Assembly (NCBI GenBank): GCA_903918155.1
Contig: CAIXDD010000125.1
Location: 1-21,407, forward strand
DNA: 21,407 nucleotides
Direction of reading: 5' to 3'
From: an uncultured Hyphomicrobiales bacterium
Lineage (GTDB): Bacteria > Pseudomonadota > Alphaproteobacteria > Rhizobiales > Beijerinckiaceae
Below the pieces are notes generated by a model. It was not told where the DNA came from. It ran no database searches and saw only the letters and a list, made by a program, of their open reading frames with translations. Shown here in pieces: positions 8,392 to 18,127 of this stretch; position 1 is the stretch's first letter; each line of letters opens with the position of its first letter. The position numbers were made by a program, and so were the translations under genes.

Positions 8392-9052
8392 GCTTGTGAT
8401 CGTGCTTGTGATGGGCGTGATCGTGCGCGTGGTCGTGCTTGTGATCGTGCGCTTTGTGGTCATGCGCTTTGTGGTCGTGCGCGTGATCATCTTTGTGATC
8501 ATGCTTGTGATCGTCGCCGCATCCGCAGGAATCGTCATGCGCGTGATCGTGATGGGCATGATCGTGATGCGCGTGATCGTGACGGGCGTGATCGTGACGG
8601 GCGTGGTCGTGAGCGGGCGCCGGCGCTTCATAGGCGCCCGTATCGGGCTCGAAAGGCGCCTCGATGTGACTGACCTTCGCGCCCAGCCCGCGCACCATCT
8701 CCTCCAGCACATGGTCGCGCCGGATGCGCAGGCGATTGGCGAGAATCTCCGCCGGCGCATGGCGATTGCCGACATGATAGGCCACGCGCGCGAGCTGGCG
8801 CGGATCCGCGCAACGCGCCTCGGCCAGCGCTTCGGGCGCGGCGACGATCTCGATGAGCCGCCCGTCCTCCAGCACCAGCGCGTCGCCGCCGCGCAGCGCC
8901 ACGGCGTCGGGCAGGTCGAGCAGGAATTCCACGCCGCGCGTCGCCTTCATCACGACGCGGCGGCGATGCCGGCCCTCGTAATCGAGCACGATCGTGTCGG
9001 CCGGCGTCGCCCGCCATGCGCCCTTGGTGGAGATGAAATTCGCGCGGATCAT
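8384..9052 (-). CDS. ureE: urease accessory nickel chaperone UreE with long histidine-rich tail
   Basis: A 222-residue nickel metallochaperone that supplies Ni2+ for urease assembly. The N-terminal domain (about residues 1-70) and the metal-binding domain (about 71-147) are normal; the interface metal ligand lies in AYHVGNRHAPAE. From residue 148 to the end the protein is a low-complexity tail made of HDHA/HDHK/HDHAR units, about 32 histidines in 75 residues, interrupted by one SCGCGDD island with two cysteines. Such tails bind several Ni2+ ions and act as a store; this one is longer than the well-known Klebsiella tail. I chose ATG 9052 because a strong ribosome site (GAGGGAG, 9058-9064) precedes it; the frame upstream is open but has no homology. 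A 101-base gap with a hairpin separates it from ureC. Confidence 0.95.
   Translation of the reverse strand: MIRANFISTKGAWRATPADTIVLDYEGRHRRRVVMKATRGVEFLLDLPDAVALRGGDALVLEDGRLIEIVAAPEALAEARCADPRQLARVAYHVGNRHAPAEILANRLRIRRDHVLEEMVRGLGAKVSHIEAPFEPDTGAYEAPAPAHDHARHDHARHDHAHHDHAHHDHAHDDSCGCGDDHKHDHKDDHAHDHKAHDHKAHDHKHDHAHDHAHHKHDHKHG
8387..8611 (-). repeat. in-frame histidine-codon repeat (HDHA/HDHK units) in ureE
   Basis: A 225-base tract of near-repeating 12-15-base units that encode HDHA, HDHAR, HDHAH and HDHKA. It is the coding sequence of UreE residues 148-222. The units near the 5' side carry Arg or His spacers and those near the 3' side carry Lys spacers, with a cysteine-containing break in the middle, suggesting two separate expansions. 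Such tracts are prone to slipped-strand length change. Confidence 0.9.
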
Positions 9053-9126
9053 GGTCGCTCCCTCATTTGGCCCGCCGCTGCGATAAAGGCTGGCGCGCCG
9101 CTTTGCACGCCTTTTCGCGCGCCCCG

Positions 9127-9152
9127 CGCCTGCGATGGCGCGGACGCAGGCG
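9127..9152 (-). promoter_or_regulatory. intercistronic hairpin directly after ureC
   Basis: A perfect 8-bp inverted repeat (CGCCTGCG at 9127-9134, CGCAGGCG at 9145-9152) with a 10-base loop begins one base after the ureC stop codon and lies in the 101-base gap before ureE. No U-run follows on the minus strand, so it is not a good intrinsic terminator. A role as an mRNA 3' stabiliser or partial attenuator that keeps ureABC message above ureEFG is plausible inference. Confidence 0.5.
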
Positions 9153-9153
9153 T

Positions 9154-10866
<1,713 letters not shown>

Positions 10867-10892
10867 GGGAGAACCCTCGATGCGTCAGCGGC

Positions 10893-11198
10893 TCACAGGC
10901 CGCCCATGATCTTCTGCTGAAATCCGAAGACGCGGCGCCCGCCCGCAAGCGCGACCAACGTCACCTCGCGCGTCTGGCCGGGCTCGAACCGCACGGCCGT
11001 GCCCGCCGCGATGTCGAGGCGGAAGCCGCGCGCTTTCTCGCGGTCGAAGACAAGCGCGCCGTTCGTCTCGTAGAAATGATAATGCGATCCCACCTGAATG
11101 GGCCGATTGCCGGAATTCGACACGACGAGCGTGACGGTCTGACGGCCGTCGTTGAGGATCAGCTCGCCGTCTTGGGTGATGATTTCGCCGGGGATCAT
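10893..11198 (-). CDS. ureB: urease beta subunit
   Basis: A 101-residue structural subunit that packs on UreC in the urease trimer. The opening MIPGEIITQDGEL, the central NRPIQVGSHYHFYE and the late GFQQKIMGG are characteristic. It is a separate gene, not fused to ureA as in Helicobacter. The start at 11198 is preceded by a strong ribosome site (AAGGAGCG ending seven bases or so before the ATG) that overlaps the ureA stop codon; the intergenic distance is nine bases, so translation is likely coupled. Confidence 0.98.
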   Translation of the reverse strand: MIPGEIITQDGELILNDGRQTVTLVVSNSGNRPIQVGSHYHFYETNGALVFDREKARGFRLDIAAGTAVRFEPGQTREVTLVALAGGRRVFGFQQKIMGGL

Positions 11199-11207
11199 GG
11201 GCGCTCC

Positions 11208-11510
11208 TTAGCGGATCGGTTCGTGGACGGTGACGAGCTTCGTGCCGTCGGGAAAGGTGGCCTCGGCCTGCACGTCGTGGATCATCTCCGCGACGCCCTC
11301 CATCACCTGCGCGCGGGTCACCACATGGGCGGCCGCCTCCATGAGATCGGCCACGGAGCGCCCGTCGCGCGCGCCTTCCAGCACGAAATCGGTGATCAGC
11401 GCCACCGCCTCGGGATGATTGAGCTTGACGCCGCGCGCCAGCCTGTTGCGCGCCACCATGGCGGCGAGGGAGATGAGCAGCTTGTCTTTTTCACGCGGCG
11501 TCAGATTCAT
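11208..11510 (-). CDS. ureA: urease gamma subunit
   Basis: A 100-residue structural subunit, full family length. The start MNLTPREKDKLLI, the segment RGVKLNHPEAVALI and the end ATFPDGTKLVTVHEPI are diagnostic. It follows ureD by 18 bases and precedes ureB by nine. The ribosome site before the ATG is weak compared with that of ureB, so coupling from ureD may matter. The stop is TAA, rare in this GC-rich cluster, because it overlaps the ureB ribosome site. Confidence 0.98.
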   Translation of the reverse strand: MNLTPREKDKLLISLAAMVARNRLARGVKLNHPEAVALITDFVLEGARDGRSVADLMEAAAHVVTRAQVMEGVAEMIHDVQAEATFPDGTKLVTVHEPIR

Positions 11511-11528
11511 GGCTCGACTCGCTTCACG

Positions 11529-12431
11529 TCAGGTGGACCAGGATCGCGGCGGCGATCCGTCAGGCAGAAGGCGCAGGGCGCGCTCCATGGCGCGCCGGGC
11601 GCCCAGAGCGTCGGGCGCGACGAAACGCGCCAGAAGAAGATCGTCGAAACAGGACGCGCCCGCCTCGCAGGCGTAGGCGCCCGCCTGCGCCAGGCTTTCG
11701 CGCAGGGGCTCGAGATGGGACTGCGCGTCGGGCGCGGCGTAGAGCACGAGGCCGAAAGCGCGCGCGCCGGCCCCCGTCGCGCCGGAGGCCAGGCGCGCCG
11801 TCGCATCGCCCTGCAGCCGCGCGGCGTCCGCCCATACAAGCGCGCCGTCACGGCGCAGGCGCCATTGGTCGGCCCAATCGAGCGTGCGCACCTCCTCGCC
11901 CATGGCGGCGCGGCCGAGAACGAGAAGATCGCACAGGACGAGCCGCGCATCCCCCTGCAGGTCGATCTCCACGCGCCGGCGCAGCCGGGCGCCGTCGAAC
12001 AGGATCGTCTCCTGCGGAAGGGCGGCGAGCCGCGCGCCCGCCTCCGCCCGCAGCCGCAGATCGGCGCGCGTGGGCGCGCCCAGCGCCCGATAAACTTTTT
12101 CGGCGGATGCGGTGGCGAAGGTCACCTGCGCGCCCGCCTGCGCGACGATCTCCACCTCATAGACGTCGCCGCCCGCCATGCCCCCGGCGACGTTCACCGC
12201 CACGGCGTCGAGCCGGCTCGCGGTTTCGGCGGGAAAGCGCAGGCGCAAGGCGCCCTCCTCGCGCAGGCTCGCGCGCCGCGTGCGGCCCTCGCAGACATGG
12301 GCGCGCAAGGCCACGCGCCCGCGCGCGCGGATCGACGCCAAGGGATCGCAAGAAAGAGGATCGGCGAGCGGATCGGTCCCGCCGCCGTCGCCGTCGCTCC
12401 CGTGGTCAGATAGCGATGCGCTTGCGTACAT
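11529..12431 (-). CDS. ureD: urease accessory protein UreD
   Basis: About 300 residues, the scaffold that binds the urease apoprotein and, with UreF and UreG, guides nickel into the active site. The family pattern is seen in FPAETASRLDAVAVNVAGGMAGGD (split around residues 60-85), ATASAEKVYRA and RLVLCDLLVLGRAAMGEE. The first ATG (12431) lies inside the 3' end of urtE, a 26-base overlap, and has a GGGCGAGG-like site before it; a later TTG or GTG start that removes the low-complexity SDHGSDGDGGGTDP leader cannot be excluded. Position between urtE and ureA joins the transporter and urease parts of the cluster. The product is cytoplasmic; the function is certain, the exact start is not. Confidence 0.92.
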   Translation of the reverse strand: MYASASLSDHGSDGDGGGTDPLADPLSCDPLASIRARGRVALRAHVCEGRTRRASLREEGALRLRFPAETASRLDAVAVNVAGGMAGGDVYEVEIVAQAGAQVTFATASAEKVYRALGAPTRADLRLRAEAGARLAALPQETILFDGARLRRRVEIDLQGDARLVLCDLLVLGRAAMGEEVRTLDWADQWRLRRDGALVWADAARLQGDATARLASGATGAGARAFGLVLYAAPDAQSHLEPLRESLAQAGAYACEAGASCFDDLLLARFVAPDALGARRAMERALRLLPDGSPPRSWST

Positions 12432-13104
12432 CCTCGCCCTGCAATTCCGCCCGGCCGCCCGACATGACGACTTCGCCGCGCTCCAGCACGACGAAGGAAT
12501 CAGCCAGGTCGCGGGCGAAGTCGAAATATTGCTCCACGAGCAGGATGGCCATCTCGCCCTTCCGACGCAAGTAGTCGATCGCGCGGCCGATGTCCTTGAT
12601 GACGGAAGGCTGGATGCCTTCCGTGGGTTCGTCCAGCACAAGCAGCCTGGGGCGGGCGACGAGCGCGCGGGCGATGGCGAGCTGCTGTTGCTGTCCGCCC
12701 GAGAGGTCGCCGCCGCGCCGATGCATCATTTCGGCGAGCACGGGGAAAAGATCGAAAATCTCGTCGGGAACGAAGCGCTCCCGGCGGGGAAGGGGCGCAA
12801 AGCCCGTCTCCAGATTCTCCTTCACCGTCAAGAGCGGGAAAATCTCGCGGCCCTGCGGCACATAGGCGACGCCGCAGCGCGCGCGCTCGAAGGCGGCCAG
12901 CCGCGACAGGTCGCGCCCGCCCAGCTCCACCCGTCCGCCGGCGATGGGCTGATGGCCCACGATGGCGCGCATGAGCGAGGTCTTGCCCACGCCGTTGCGC
13001 CCGAGAACGCAGGCGACTTCGCCCACCCGCGCCTCCACGCTCACGCCGCGCAGGGCGCGCGCGGCGCCGTAATAGAGATCGACGTTTTCAACCTTCAGCA
13101 TCAT
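12406..13104 (-). CDS. urtE: urea ABC transporter ATP-binding subunit UrtE
   Basis: A 232-residue ABC ATPase of the LivF type. Walker A is GRNGVGKT (Lys41), the signature is LSGGQQQQLAIARAL, and Walker B is LLVLDEPTEGI followed by the LivF-typical QPSVIKDI. With UrtD it powers urea import through UrtBC. Two adjacent ATG codons (13104 and 13101) are possible starts; a GCGGAG site lies six bases before the first. It begins 12 bases after urtD and its end overlaps ureD. The QPSV sequence after Walker B and the urt neighbours argue for urea rather than branched-chain amino acids. Confidence 0.96.
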   Translation of the reverse strand: MMLKVENVDLYYGAARALRGVSVEARVGEVACVLGRNGVGKTSLMRAIVGHQPIAGGRVELGGRDLSRLAAFERARCGVAYVPQGREIFPLLTVKENLETGFAPLPRRERFVPDEIFDLFPVLAEMMHRRGGDLSGGQQQQLAIARALVARPRLLVLDEPTEGIQPSVIKDIGRAIDYLRRKGEMAILLVEQYFDFARDLADSFVVLERGEVVMSGGRAELQGEDVRKRIAI

Positions 13105-13116
13105 GCGCTCCGCCGA

Positions 13117-13950
13117 TCATCGCCCGAGATAGACTTCGATCACGCGCTCGTCGGCGGCCACGCGATCCAGCGAACCTTCGGCCAGAACAGAGCCTTCGTG
13201 CAGGCAGGTGACCTTGCATGCGAGCGCGCGCACGAAGGCCATGTCGTGCTCCACCACGATCACCGTATGCGCCTTGTTGATTTCGCGCAGCAGGGTCGCC
13301 GTCTGCTCGGTCTCCGCATCCGTCATGCCCGCGACCGGTTCGTCCACGAGAAGGATGGCGGGATCCTGCGCCAGCAACATGCCGATTTCGAGCCATTGCT
13401 TCTGGCCATGGGAGATTTCGCCCGCCAGCCGCGACCGATGGTCGATGAGGCCCGCCGTGAGCAGGATTTCGTCCACCCGCTCGCGCGCGACCTTGTTGCG
13501 CCAGCCCAGCAGCGAGGCGAAAGGCCCGCGCGGCCCCTTCAGGGCGAGCAATACATTGTCGGCCACGCTGTGGCTTTCGAACACCGTGGGCTTCTGGAAC
13601 TTGCGGCCCACGCCCAGCTCCGCGATGGCGGTTTCGTCGAGCTTGGTGAGATCGTGCCGGCCGTGATCGAACAGCACGTCGCCTTCGTCGGGGCGCGTCT
13701 TGCCGGTGACGATGTCCATCATCGTCGTCTTGCCGGCGCCATTGGGGCCGATGATGGCGCGCATCTCGCCCGGCGCGACATAGAGCGAGAGATTGCGAAT
13801 GGCCCTATAGCCGTCGAAACTCACGCTCACGCCGTCGAGATAGAGCAAAGCCTGCGTGACGGAGAGCGCGCCGGCGGCGCCTTCGACCGAGGTCTGTTGC
13901 GCGGCGGGATCGGCCTGCGGATCAAGCGTGTCGAGGGGCGCGGATGTCAT
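13117..13950 (-). CDS. urtD: urea ABC transporter ATP-binding subunit UrtD
   Basis: A 277-residue ABC ATPase of the LivG type. Walker A GPNGAGKTT (Lys74), a helical insert with GVGRKFQKPTVFE, the urt-typical signature ISHGQKQWLEIGMLL and Walker B ILLVDEPVAGM with TDAETE are all seen. About 35 residues of Ala/Gln-rich sequence precede the first conserved strand (LYLDGVSVSF). The ATG at 13950 overlaps the urtC stop (ATGA). The frame is open far upstream through urtC, but that is a shadow, not a fusion. It pairs with UrtE to drive the UrtBC channel at the inner membrane. Confidence 0.96.
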   Translation of the reverse strand: MTSAPLDTLDPQADPAAQQTSVEGAAGALSVTQALLYLDGVSVSFDGYRAIRNLSLYVAPGEMRAIIGPNGAGKTTMMDIVTGKTRPDEGDVLFDHGRHDLTKLDETAIAELGVGRKFQKPTVFESHSVADNVLLALKGPRGPFASLLGWRNKVARERVDEILLTAGLIDHRSRLAGEISHGQKQWLEIGMLLAQDPAILLVDEPVAGMTDAETEQTATLLREINKAHTVIVVEHDMAFVRALACKVTCLHEGSVLAEGSLDRVAADERVIEVYLGR

Positions 13951-15095
13951 GCGTTTTGCTCCGCGGTCTTCGGCTCCTGCTCCCGCGCGGCCGCGCGCGC
14001 GCGCCGCCGCTCGCCAAAGGCGTTGAGCGCGCCGACGATCCCCTTCGGCAAGGCGAGCGTGACGACGATGAACAAGGCGCCCAGCATGAAGAGCCAATAG
14101 GGCGCGAGGGCGCCTGTGGTGAACCATGTCTTGAGGAAATTCACCACCACCGCGCCAAGGGCCGCGCCCACCAGCGTGCCGCGGCCGCCCACGGCCACCC
14201 AGATCACCGCCTCGATGGAATTGGCGGGCGCGAATTCGGAGGGATTGATGATGCCGACCTGCGGCACGTAAAGCGCGCCCGCAAGCCCCGCCATGGCGGC
14301 CGACAAGGTGAAGGCGACCAGCTTGTAATGCTCCACGCGATAGCCGAGGAAGCGCGTGCGGCTCTCCGCGTCGCGCACGGCCACCAGAACCTTGCCGAAA
14401 GAGGTCGTCACCATCCAGCGCGCGAGCGCGTAACACAGAATGAGCGCCAGCGCCGTGCAGGCGAACAGCGCCGCGCGCGTGCCCTGCGCCTGAATATTGA
14501 AGCCCAGAATGTCCTTGAAATCGGTGAGGCCGTTGTTTCCGCCAAAGCCCATGTCGTTGCGGAAAAAGGCCAGCAGCAGCGCATAGGTCATCGCCTGCGT
14601 GATGATGGAGAGATAGACGCCGGTGACGCGCGAGCGGAAGGCGAACCAGCCGAACAGGAAGGCCAGCAGGCCCGGCGCCAGAACCACCATCAGCATGGCG
14701 AAGGGGAACATGTCGAAGCCCTGCCAGAACCAGGGCAGCTCCTTCCAGTTCAGGAACACCATGAAATCGGGCAGGACGGGATGGGAATAGACGCCGCGCG
14801 GGCCGATCTGGCGCATAAGATACATGCCCATCGCATAGCCGCCGAGCGCGAAGAACGCGCCATGGCCCAGCGAGAGAATGCCGCAATAGCCCCAGACGAG
14901 ATCGAGCGCGAGCGCGAGAATCGCGTAGCACAGATATTTGCCGATCAGCGACATGACATGCGTGGGCACATGCAGCGGCGAGCTGACCGGCAGCAGGAGA
15001 TTGGCGGCGGGAATGAGGATCATCGCGCCCGCGAGCACGATGAGGAAGACAAGGCCCGCCTTGTCGAAACGTTCGAAGAGAGCACGCAGGATCAT
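13947..15095 (-). CDS. urtC: urea ABC transporter permease UrtC
   Basis: A 382-residue inner membrane permease of the LivM type, with about ten predicted hydrophobic segments. The family element DLVWGYCGILSLGHGAFFALGGYA (positions about 65-90) and a later AVGGRGTLVGAALGAV near the C-terminus are clear. The last 20 residues are charged and Ala/Arg rich, facing the cytoplasm by inference. Start and stop both use ATGA overlaps (urtB upstream, urtD downstream), showing strict translational coupling with its partners. Confidence 0.96.
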   Translation of the reverse strand: MILRALFERFDKAGLVFLIVLAGAMILIPAANLLLPVSSPLHVPTHVMSLIGKYLCYAILALALDLVWGYCGILSLGHGAFFALGGYAMGMYLMRQIGPRGVYSHPVLPDFMVFLNWKELPWFWQGFDMFPFAMLMVVLAPGLLAFLFGWFAFRSRVTGVYLSIITQAMTYALLLAFFRNDMGFGGNNGLTDFKDILGFNIQAQGTRAALFACTALALILCYALARWMVTTSFGKVLVAVRDAESRTRFLGYRVEHYKLVAFTLSAAMAGLAGALYVPQVGIINPSEFAPANSIEAVIWVAVGGRGTLVGAALGAVVVNFLKTWFTTGALAPYWLFMLGALFIVVTLALPKGIVGALNAFGERRRARAAAREQEPKTAEQNA

Positions 15096-16696
15096 GCTTC
15101 CACCGCCCGGCCCTTGAGAGCGAACAGGCCCCGCGGCCGCTTCTGGATGAAGAGGATCAGCAGAACGAGAATGAATATCTTGGCCAGAACAGCGCCGGCG
15201 AGCGGTTCGAGAAATTTATTGGCCACGCCCAAAGCGAAGGCGGACACGAGCGCGCCCCACAGATTGCCCACCCCGCCGAACACGACGACCATGAAGGAAT
15301 CGATGATGTAGCTCTGCCCGAGATTGGGCGACACATTGTCGATCTGCGACAGCGCGACGCCGGCGATTCCCGCAAGGCCGGAGCCCAGCCCGAAGGTCAT
15401 CGCGTCCACCCAGGGCGTGCGGATGCCCATGGAGGCCGCCATGCGCCTGTTCTGCGTGACGGCGCGCATATGCAGGCCGAGCGACGTGCGCTTGAGAGCC
15501 AGCAACAGGGCGCCGAACACCACCAGCGTGAACACGATGATCCAGAGCCGGCCCCAGGTGACCGACAGGCCGAACAGGTCGAAGGCGCCCGACATGTAAG
15601 AGGGCGCGCCGACTTCGCGATTGGTGGGGCCGAAGGCCGTGCGCACCGCCTGCTGCAGGATCAGGCTCACCCCCCAGGTGGCGAGCAGCGTCTCCAGCGG
15701 GCGGCCGTAGAGAAAGCGGATCACGCCGCGCTCGATCGCGATGCCCACCAGGCCCGTGGCGAGAAAGGCGAGCGGAAGCGCGACGGGCAGGGAGAGATCG
15801 AACCAGGCCGGCGCATGGGCGCGGAACGCCTCCTGCACAAGGAAGGTGACATAGGTGCCCAGCATCACCATTTCGCCATGGGCCATGTTGATGACGCCCA
15901 TCACGCCGAATGTGATGGCGAGCCCGATGGCGGCGAGCAACAGGACGGAGCCGAGCGAAAGCCCGTACCAGACGTTCTGCACATGACTCATGAGGCGCAA
16001 TCGCCCCTCGATGGCCGCCACCGCGTCGCCGGCCAGGCCCTTGGCGTCCGCGCTCGCACTCTCGTGGAGGGAGCGGAGGGCGGCGATGGCGCCCATGTCG
16101 GCGCGCGCGCGCAGAAGCGCGATGGAATCGATGCGCTGTTCGTTGGAGGCGCCGGCGGAGGCCAGGAGAATGGCGGCGCGCGCCTGCGCGAAAGCGCGGG
16201 CGATCGCGGGGTCTTTCTCCGCCTTGAGGGCGTTCTCCAGCGGGGCGAGCGCGGCGGGATCGCGCGCCTTGAACAGGGATTCCGCCGCGGCGCGGCGGCG
16301 GGCGGGATCGGGCGCCATGAGGGTGAGCGCGCCAAGCTCGTTCTGGATCGCCGTGCGCAGGCGATTGTTGATGCGCACCGGCTGGAGGCCTGCGGGCGGC
16401 GTGGCGACCGGCGCGCCGCTGGCCGCCTCATGCAGGACGCCGGAGGCCGTGCGCCAATAGACCGCGCGGCTTGCGGGATCGACGAACAGGCGCGCGGCGG
16501 CGAGCGATTCCAGAATGATCTGCGCGCGCGCGTCGCCCGAGGCGCCCAGCTCCTCGATCGCCTTTGCGGTCTCGGGAAAAGAATCTTCGGCGAAGCGCGC
16601 AAGGGCGCTTGCGGCGTCGGCCTGCGCGGCGGGCGCATGAAGCGCGAGGGCGAGGAGGCAGAGGCAGAGCGCGCAGAAGGATTTCAGGCGAGACAT
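15092..16696 (-). CDS. urtB: urea ABC transporter permease UrtB with periplasmic N-terminal domain
   Basis: A 534-residue protein, far longer than LivH permeases (about 300) but usual for UrtB. A signal peptide (residues 1-26, ending in APAAQA) is followed by an Ala-rich helical region of about 210 residues resembling short HEAT-like repeats, predicted periplasmic. The permease proper starts near Met236 (HVQNVWYGLSLGSVLLL), with VINMAHGEMVMLGTY and VVVFGGVGNLWGALV as landmarks. With UrtC it forms the urea channel. A strong ribosome site, GGAGGAAG, stands just before ATG 16696, consistent with re-initiation after the hairpin-containing gap that follows urtA. The role of the N-terminal domain is not known to me. 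Confidence 0.96.
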   Translation of the reverse strand: MSRLKSFCALCLCLLALALHAPAAQADAASALARFAEDSFPETAKAIEELGASGDARAQIILESLAAARLFVDPASRAVYWRTASGVLHEAASGAPVATPPAGLQPVRINNRLRTAIQNELGALTLMAPDPARRRAAAESLFKARDPAALAPLENALKAEKDPAIARAFAQARAAILLASAGASNEQRIDSIALLRARADMGAIAALRSLHESASADAKGLAGDAVAAIEGRLRLMSHVQNVWYGLSLGSVLLLAAIGLAITFGVMGVINMAHGEMVMLGTYVTFLVQEAFRAHAPAWFDLSLPVALPLAFLATGLVGIAIERGVIRFLYGRPLETLLATWGVSLILQQAVRTAFGPTNREVGAPSYMSGAFDLFGLSVTWGRLWIIVFTLVVFGALLLALKRTSLGLHMRAVTQNRRMAASMGIRTPWVDAMTFGLGSGLAGIAGVALSQIDNVSPNLGQSYIIDSFMVVVFGGVGNLWGALVSAFALGVANKFLEPLAGAVLAKIFILVLLILFIQKRPRGLFALKGRAVEA

Positions 16697-16740
16697 TCTT
16701 CCTCCGCGCGGTCTGCGCCGTCTGTTCTGGGGTCGAGAAC

Positions 16741-16763
16741 GGCCGCCGCTTTGGGCGGCGGCC
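16741..16763 (-). promoter_or_regulatory. GC hairpin between urtA and urtB
   Basis: A perfect 9-bp all-GC stem (GGCCGCCGC at 16741-16749, GCGGCGGCC at 16755-16763) with a five-base loop, 31 bases after the urtA stop in the 98-base urtA-urtB gap. No U-run follows on the minus strand, so full termination is unlikely. Binding-protein genes often have such a hairpin behind them, giving more binding protein than permease; that is inference here. Confidence 0.6.
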
Positions 16764-16794
16764 GCAAGGTCATGGCGTCAGACGCAAGGCCGCA

Positions 16795-18087
16795 TCAGCC
16801 GCACTTGCCGGTCTTGACGTTGAAATTGCCGCATTTCTTGCCGACCCAATCGGCTTCGAGATCCTTCGAGCCGTCGAGGAAGTCGGACCAGGCGTCGCCC
16901 GGCACGAGGTCCTTGGTCTGCCACACGACGTCGAACTGACCGTCGGCGCGGATTTCGCCGATCATCACCGGCTTGGTGATGTGGTGGTTCGGCAGCATTT
17001 TCGACACGCCGCCCGTCAGGTTCGGCGCCTCGACGCCCACGATCGCGTCGATCACCTTGTCGGGGTCGGTGGCGCCGGCCTTTTCGATGGCCTTGATCCA
17101 CATCGCGAAGCCCACGACATGGGCCTCCATGGGATCATTGGTCACGCGCTTGGGGTTCTTCGTGAACGCTTGCCACTTCGCGATGAATTCCGCATTGGAC
17201 GGGTTCTTCACGGACTGGAAGTAATTCCACGCCGCAAGATGGCCGACGAGATTCGACGTGTCCACGCCGGCGAGCTCCTCCTCGCCCACGGAGAAGGCGA
17301 CGACGGGAATGTCGGTGGCCTTCACGCCCTGGTTGGCCAGCTCCTTGTAGAAGGGCACGTTAGCGTCGCCGTTGATGGTGGAGACCACAGCCGTCTTCTT
17401 GCCGGCGGAGCCGAATTTCTTCACGTCGAAGACGATCGTCTGCCAGTCGGAATGACCGAAGGGCGTGTAATTGATCATGATGTCTTCGGCGGCGACGCCC
17501 TTGGCCTTCAGATAGGCTTCGAGAATCTTGTTGGTCGTGCGGGGATAGACGTAATCGGTGCCCGCGAGCACCCAGCGCTTCACTTCGCCGCCGTCCTTGC
17601 TCATCAGGTAATCGACGGCGGGAATGGCTTGCTGGTTGGGCGCGGCGCCGGTGTAGAACACGTTGCGCTCGCTTTCTTCGCCCTCATATTGCACGGGATA
17701 GAAGAGGATGTTGTTCAATTCCTTGAAGACCGGCAGAACGGACTTGCGCGACACCGAGGTCCAGCAGCCGAACACCGCCGCCACCTTCTGCTGCGTGATC
17801 AGCTCGCGCGCCTTTTCAGCGAACAGCGGCCAGTTGGACGCGGGGTCCACCACCACGGCTTCAAGCTTCTTGCCGAGCACGCCGCCCTTCTTGTTCTGCT
17901 CCTCGATGAGCATGAGCATGACGTCCTTCAACGTCGTCTCGGAGATCGCCATCGTGCCCGAGAGCGAGTGGAGGATGCCGACCTTGATCGTCTCCTGCGC
18001 CATGACGGGCGCGCCCGCCGAGGCCATCATGGCCGCGCCCGCGACCATGCTTGCGAGAACGCCTCGCCTGTTGAACATGCTGCTCAT
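16795..18087 (-). CDS. urtA: urea ABC transporter substrate-binding protein UrtA
   Basis: A 430-residue periplasmic binding protein, full family length. The N-terminus has a twin-arginine-like leader (FNRRGVLASMVAGAA) and an AxA-type cleavage near APVMAQ-ETIKVG, so export by Tat is possible and Sec is the alternative. The mature part has the urea/short-chain amide pattern: GILHSLSGTMAISE, PASNWPLFAEKA, FGCWTSVSRKSVLPV, LFYPVQYEGEE and GAAPNQQAIPAVDYL, which distinguish UrtA from leucine/isoleucine binding proteins. It hands urea to UrtBC. It is the first gene of the run; a sigma-54 promoter consensus ends about 40 bases before the ATG. The second Met (residue 4) is an alternative start; a GGGGTGA site favours the first. 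Confidence 0.97.
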   Translation of the reverse strand: MSSMFNRRGVLASMVAGAAMMASAGAPVMAQETIKVGILHSLSGTMAISETTLKDVMLMLIEEQNKKGGVLGKKLEAVVVDPASNWPLFAEKARELITQQKVAAVFGCWTSVSRKSVLPVFKELNNILFYPVQYEGEESERNVFYTGAAPNQQAIPAVDYLMSKDGGEVKRWVLAGTDYVYPRTTNKILEAYLKAKGVAAEDIMINYTPFGHSDWQTIVFDVKKFGSAGKKTAVVSTINGDANVPFYKELANQGVKATDIPVVAFSVGEEELAGVDTSNLVGHLAAWNYFQSVKNPSNAEFIAKWQAFTKNPKRVTNDPMEAHVVGFAMWIKAIEKAGATDPDKVIDAIVGVEAPNLTGGVSKMLPNHHITKPVMIGEIRADGQFDVVWQTKDLVPGDAWSDFLDGSKDLEADWVGKKCGNFNVKTGKCG

Positions 18088-18127
18088 GCTGTCACCCCGA
18101 ATTCGGCATTAGCGCCAAACAAGGGAG

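Noticed and set aside
8387..8611. Possible CRISPR-like array because of regularly spaced short repeats
   Set aside because: Units are 12-15 bases, contiguous, without spacers, and keep the ureE frame; this is a protein low-complexity repeat.
12178..14100. 640-codon plus-strand open frame
   Set aside because: Antisense shadow of ureD, urtE and urtD; composition is Arg/Ala/His rich with no recognisable domain.
13117..14931. Apparent 604-residue protein with an ABC ATPase at its end, possibly a fusion
   Set aside because: The first half is the out-of-frame reading of urtC; the genuine urtD starts at 13950 with an ATGA overlap.
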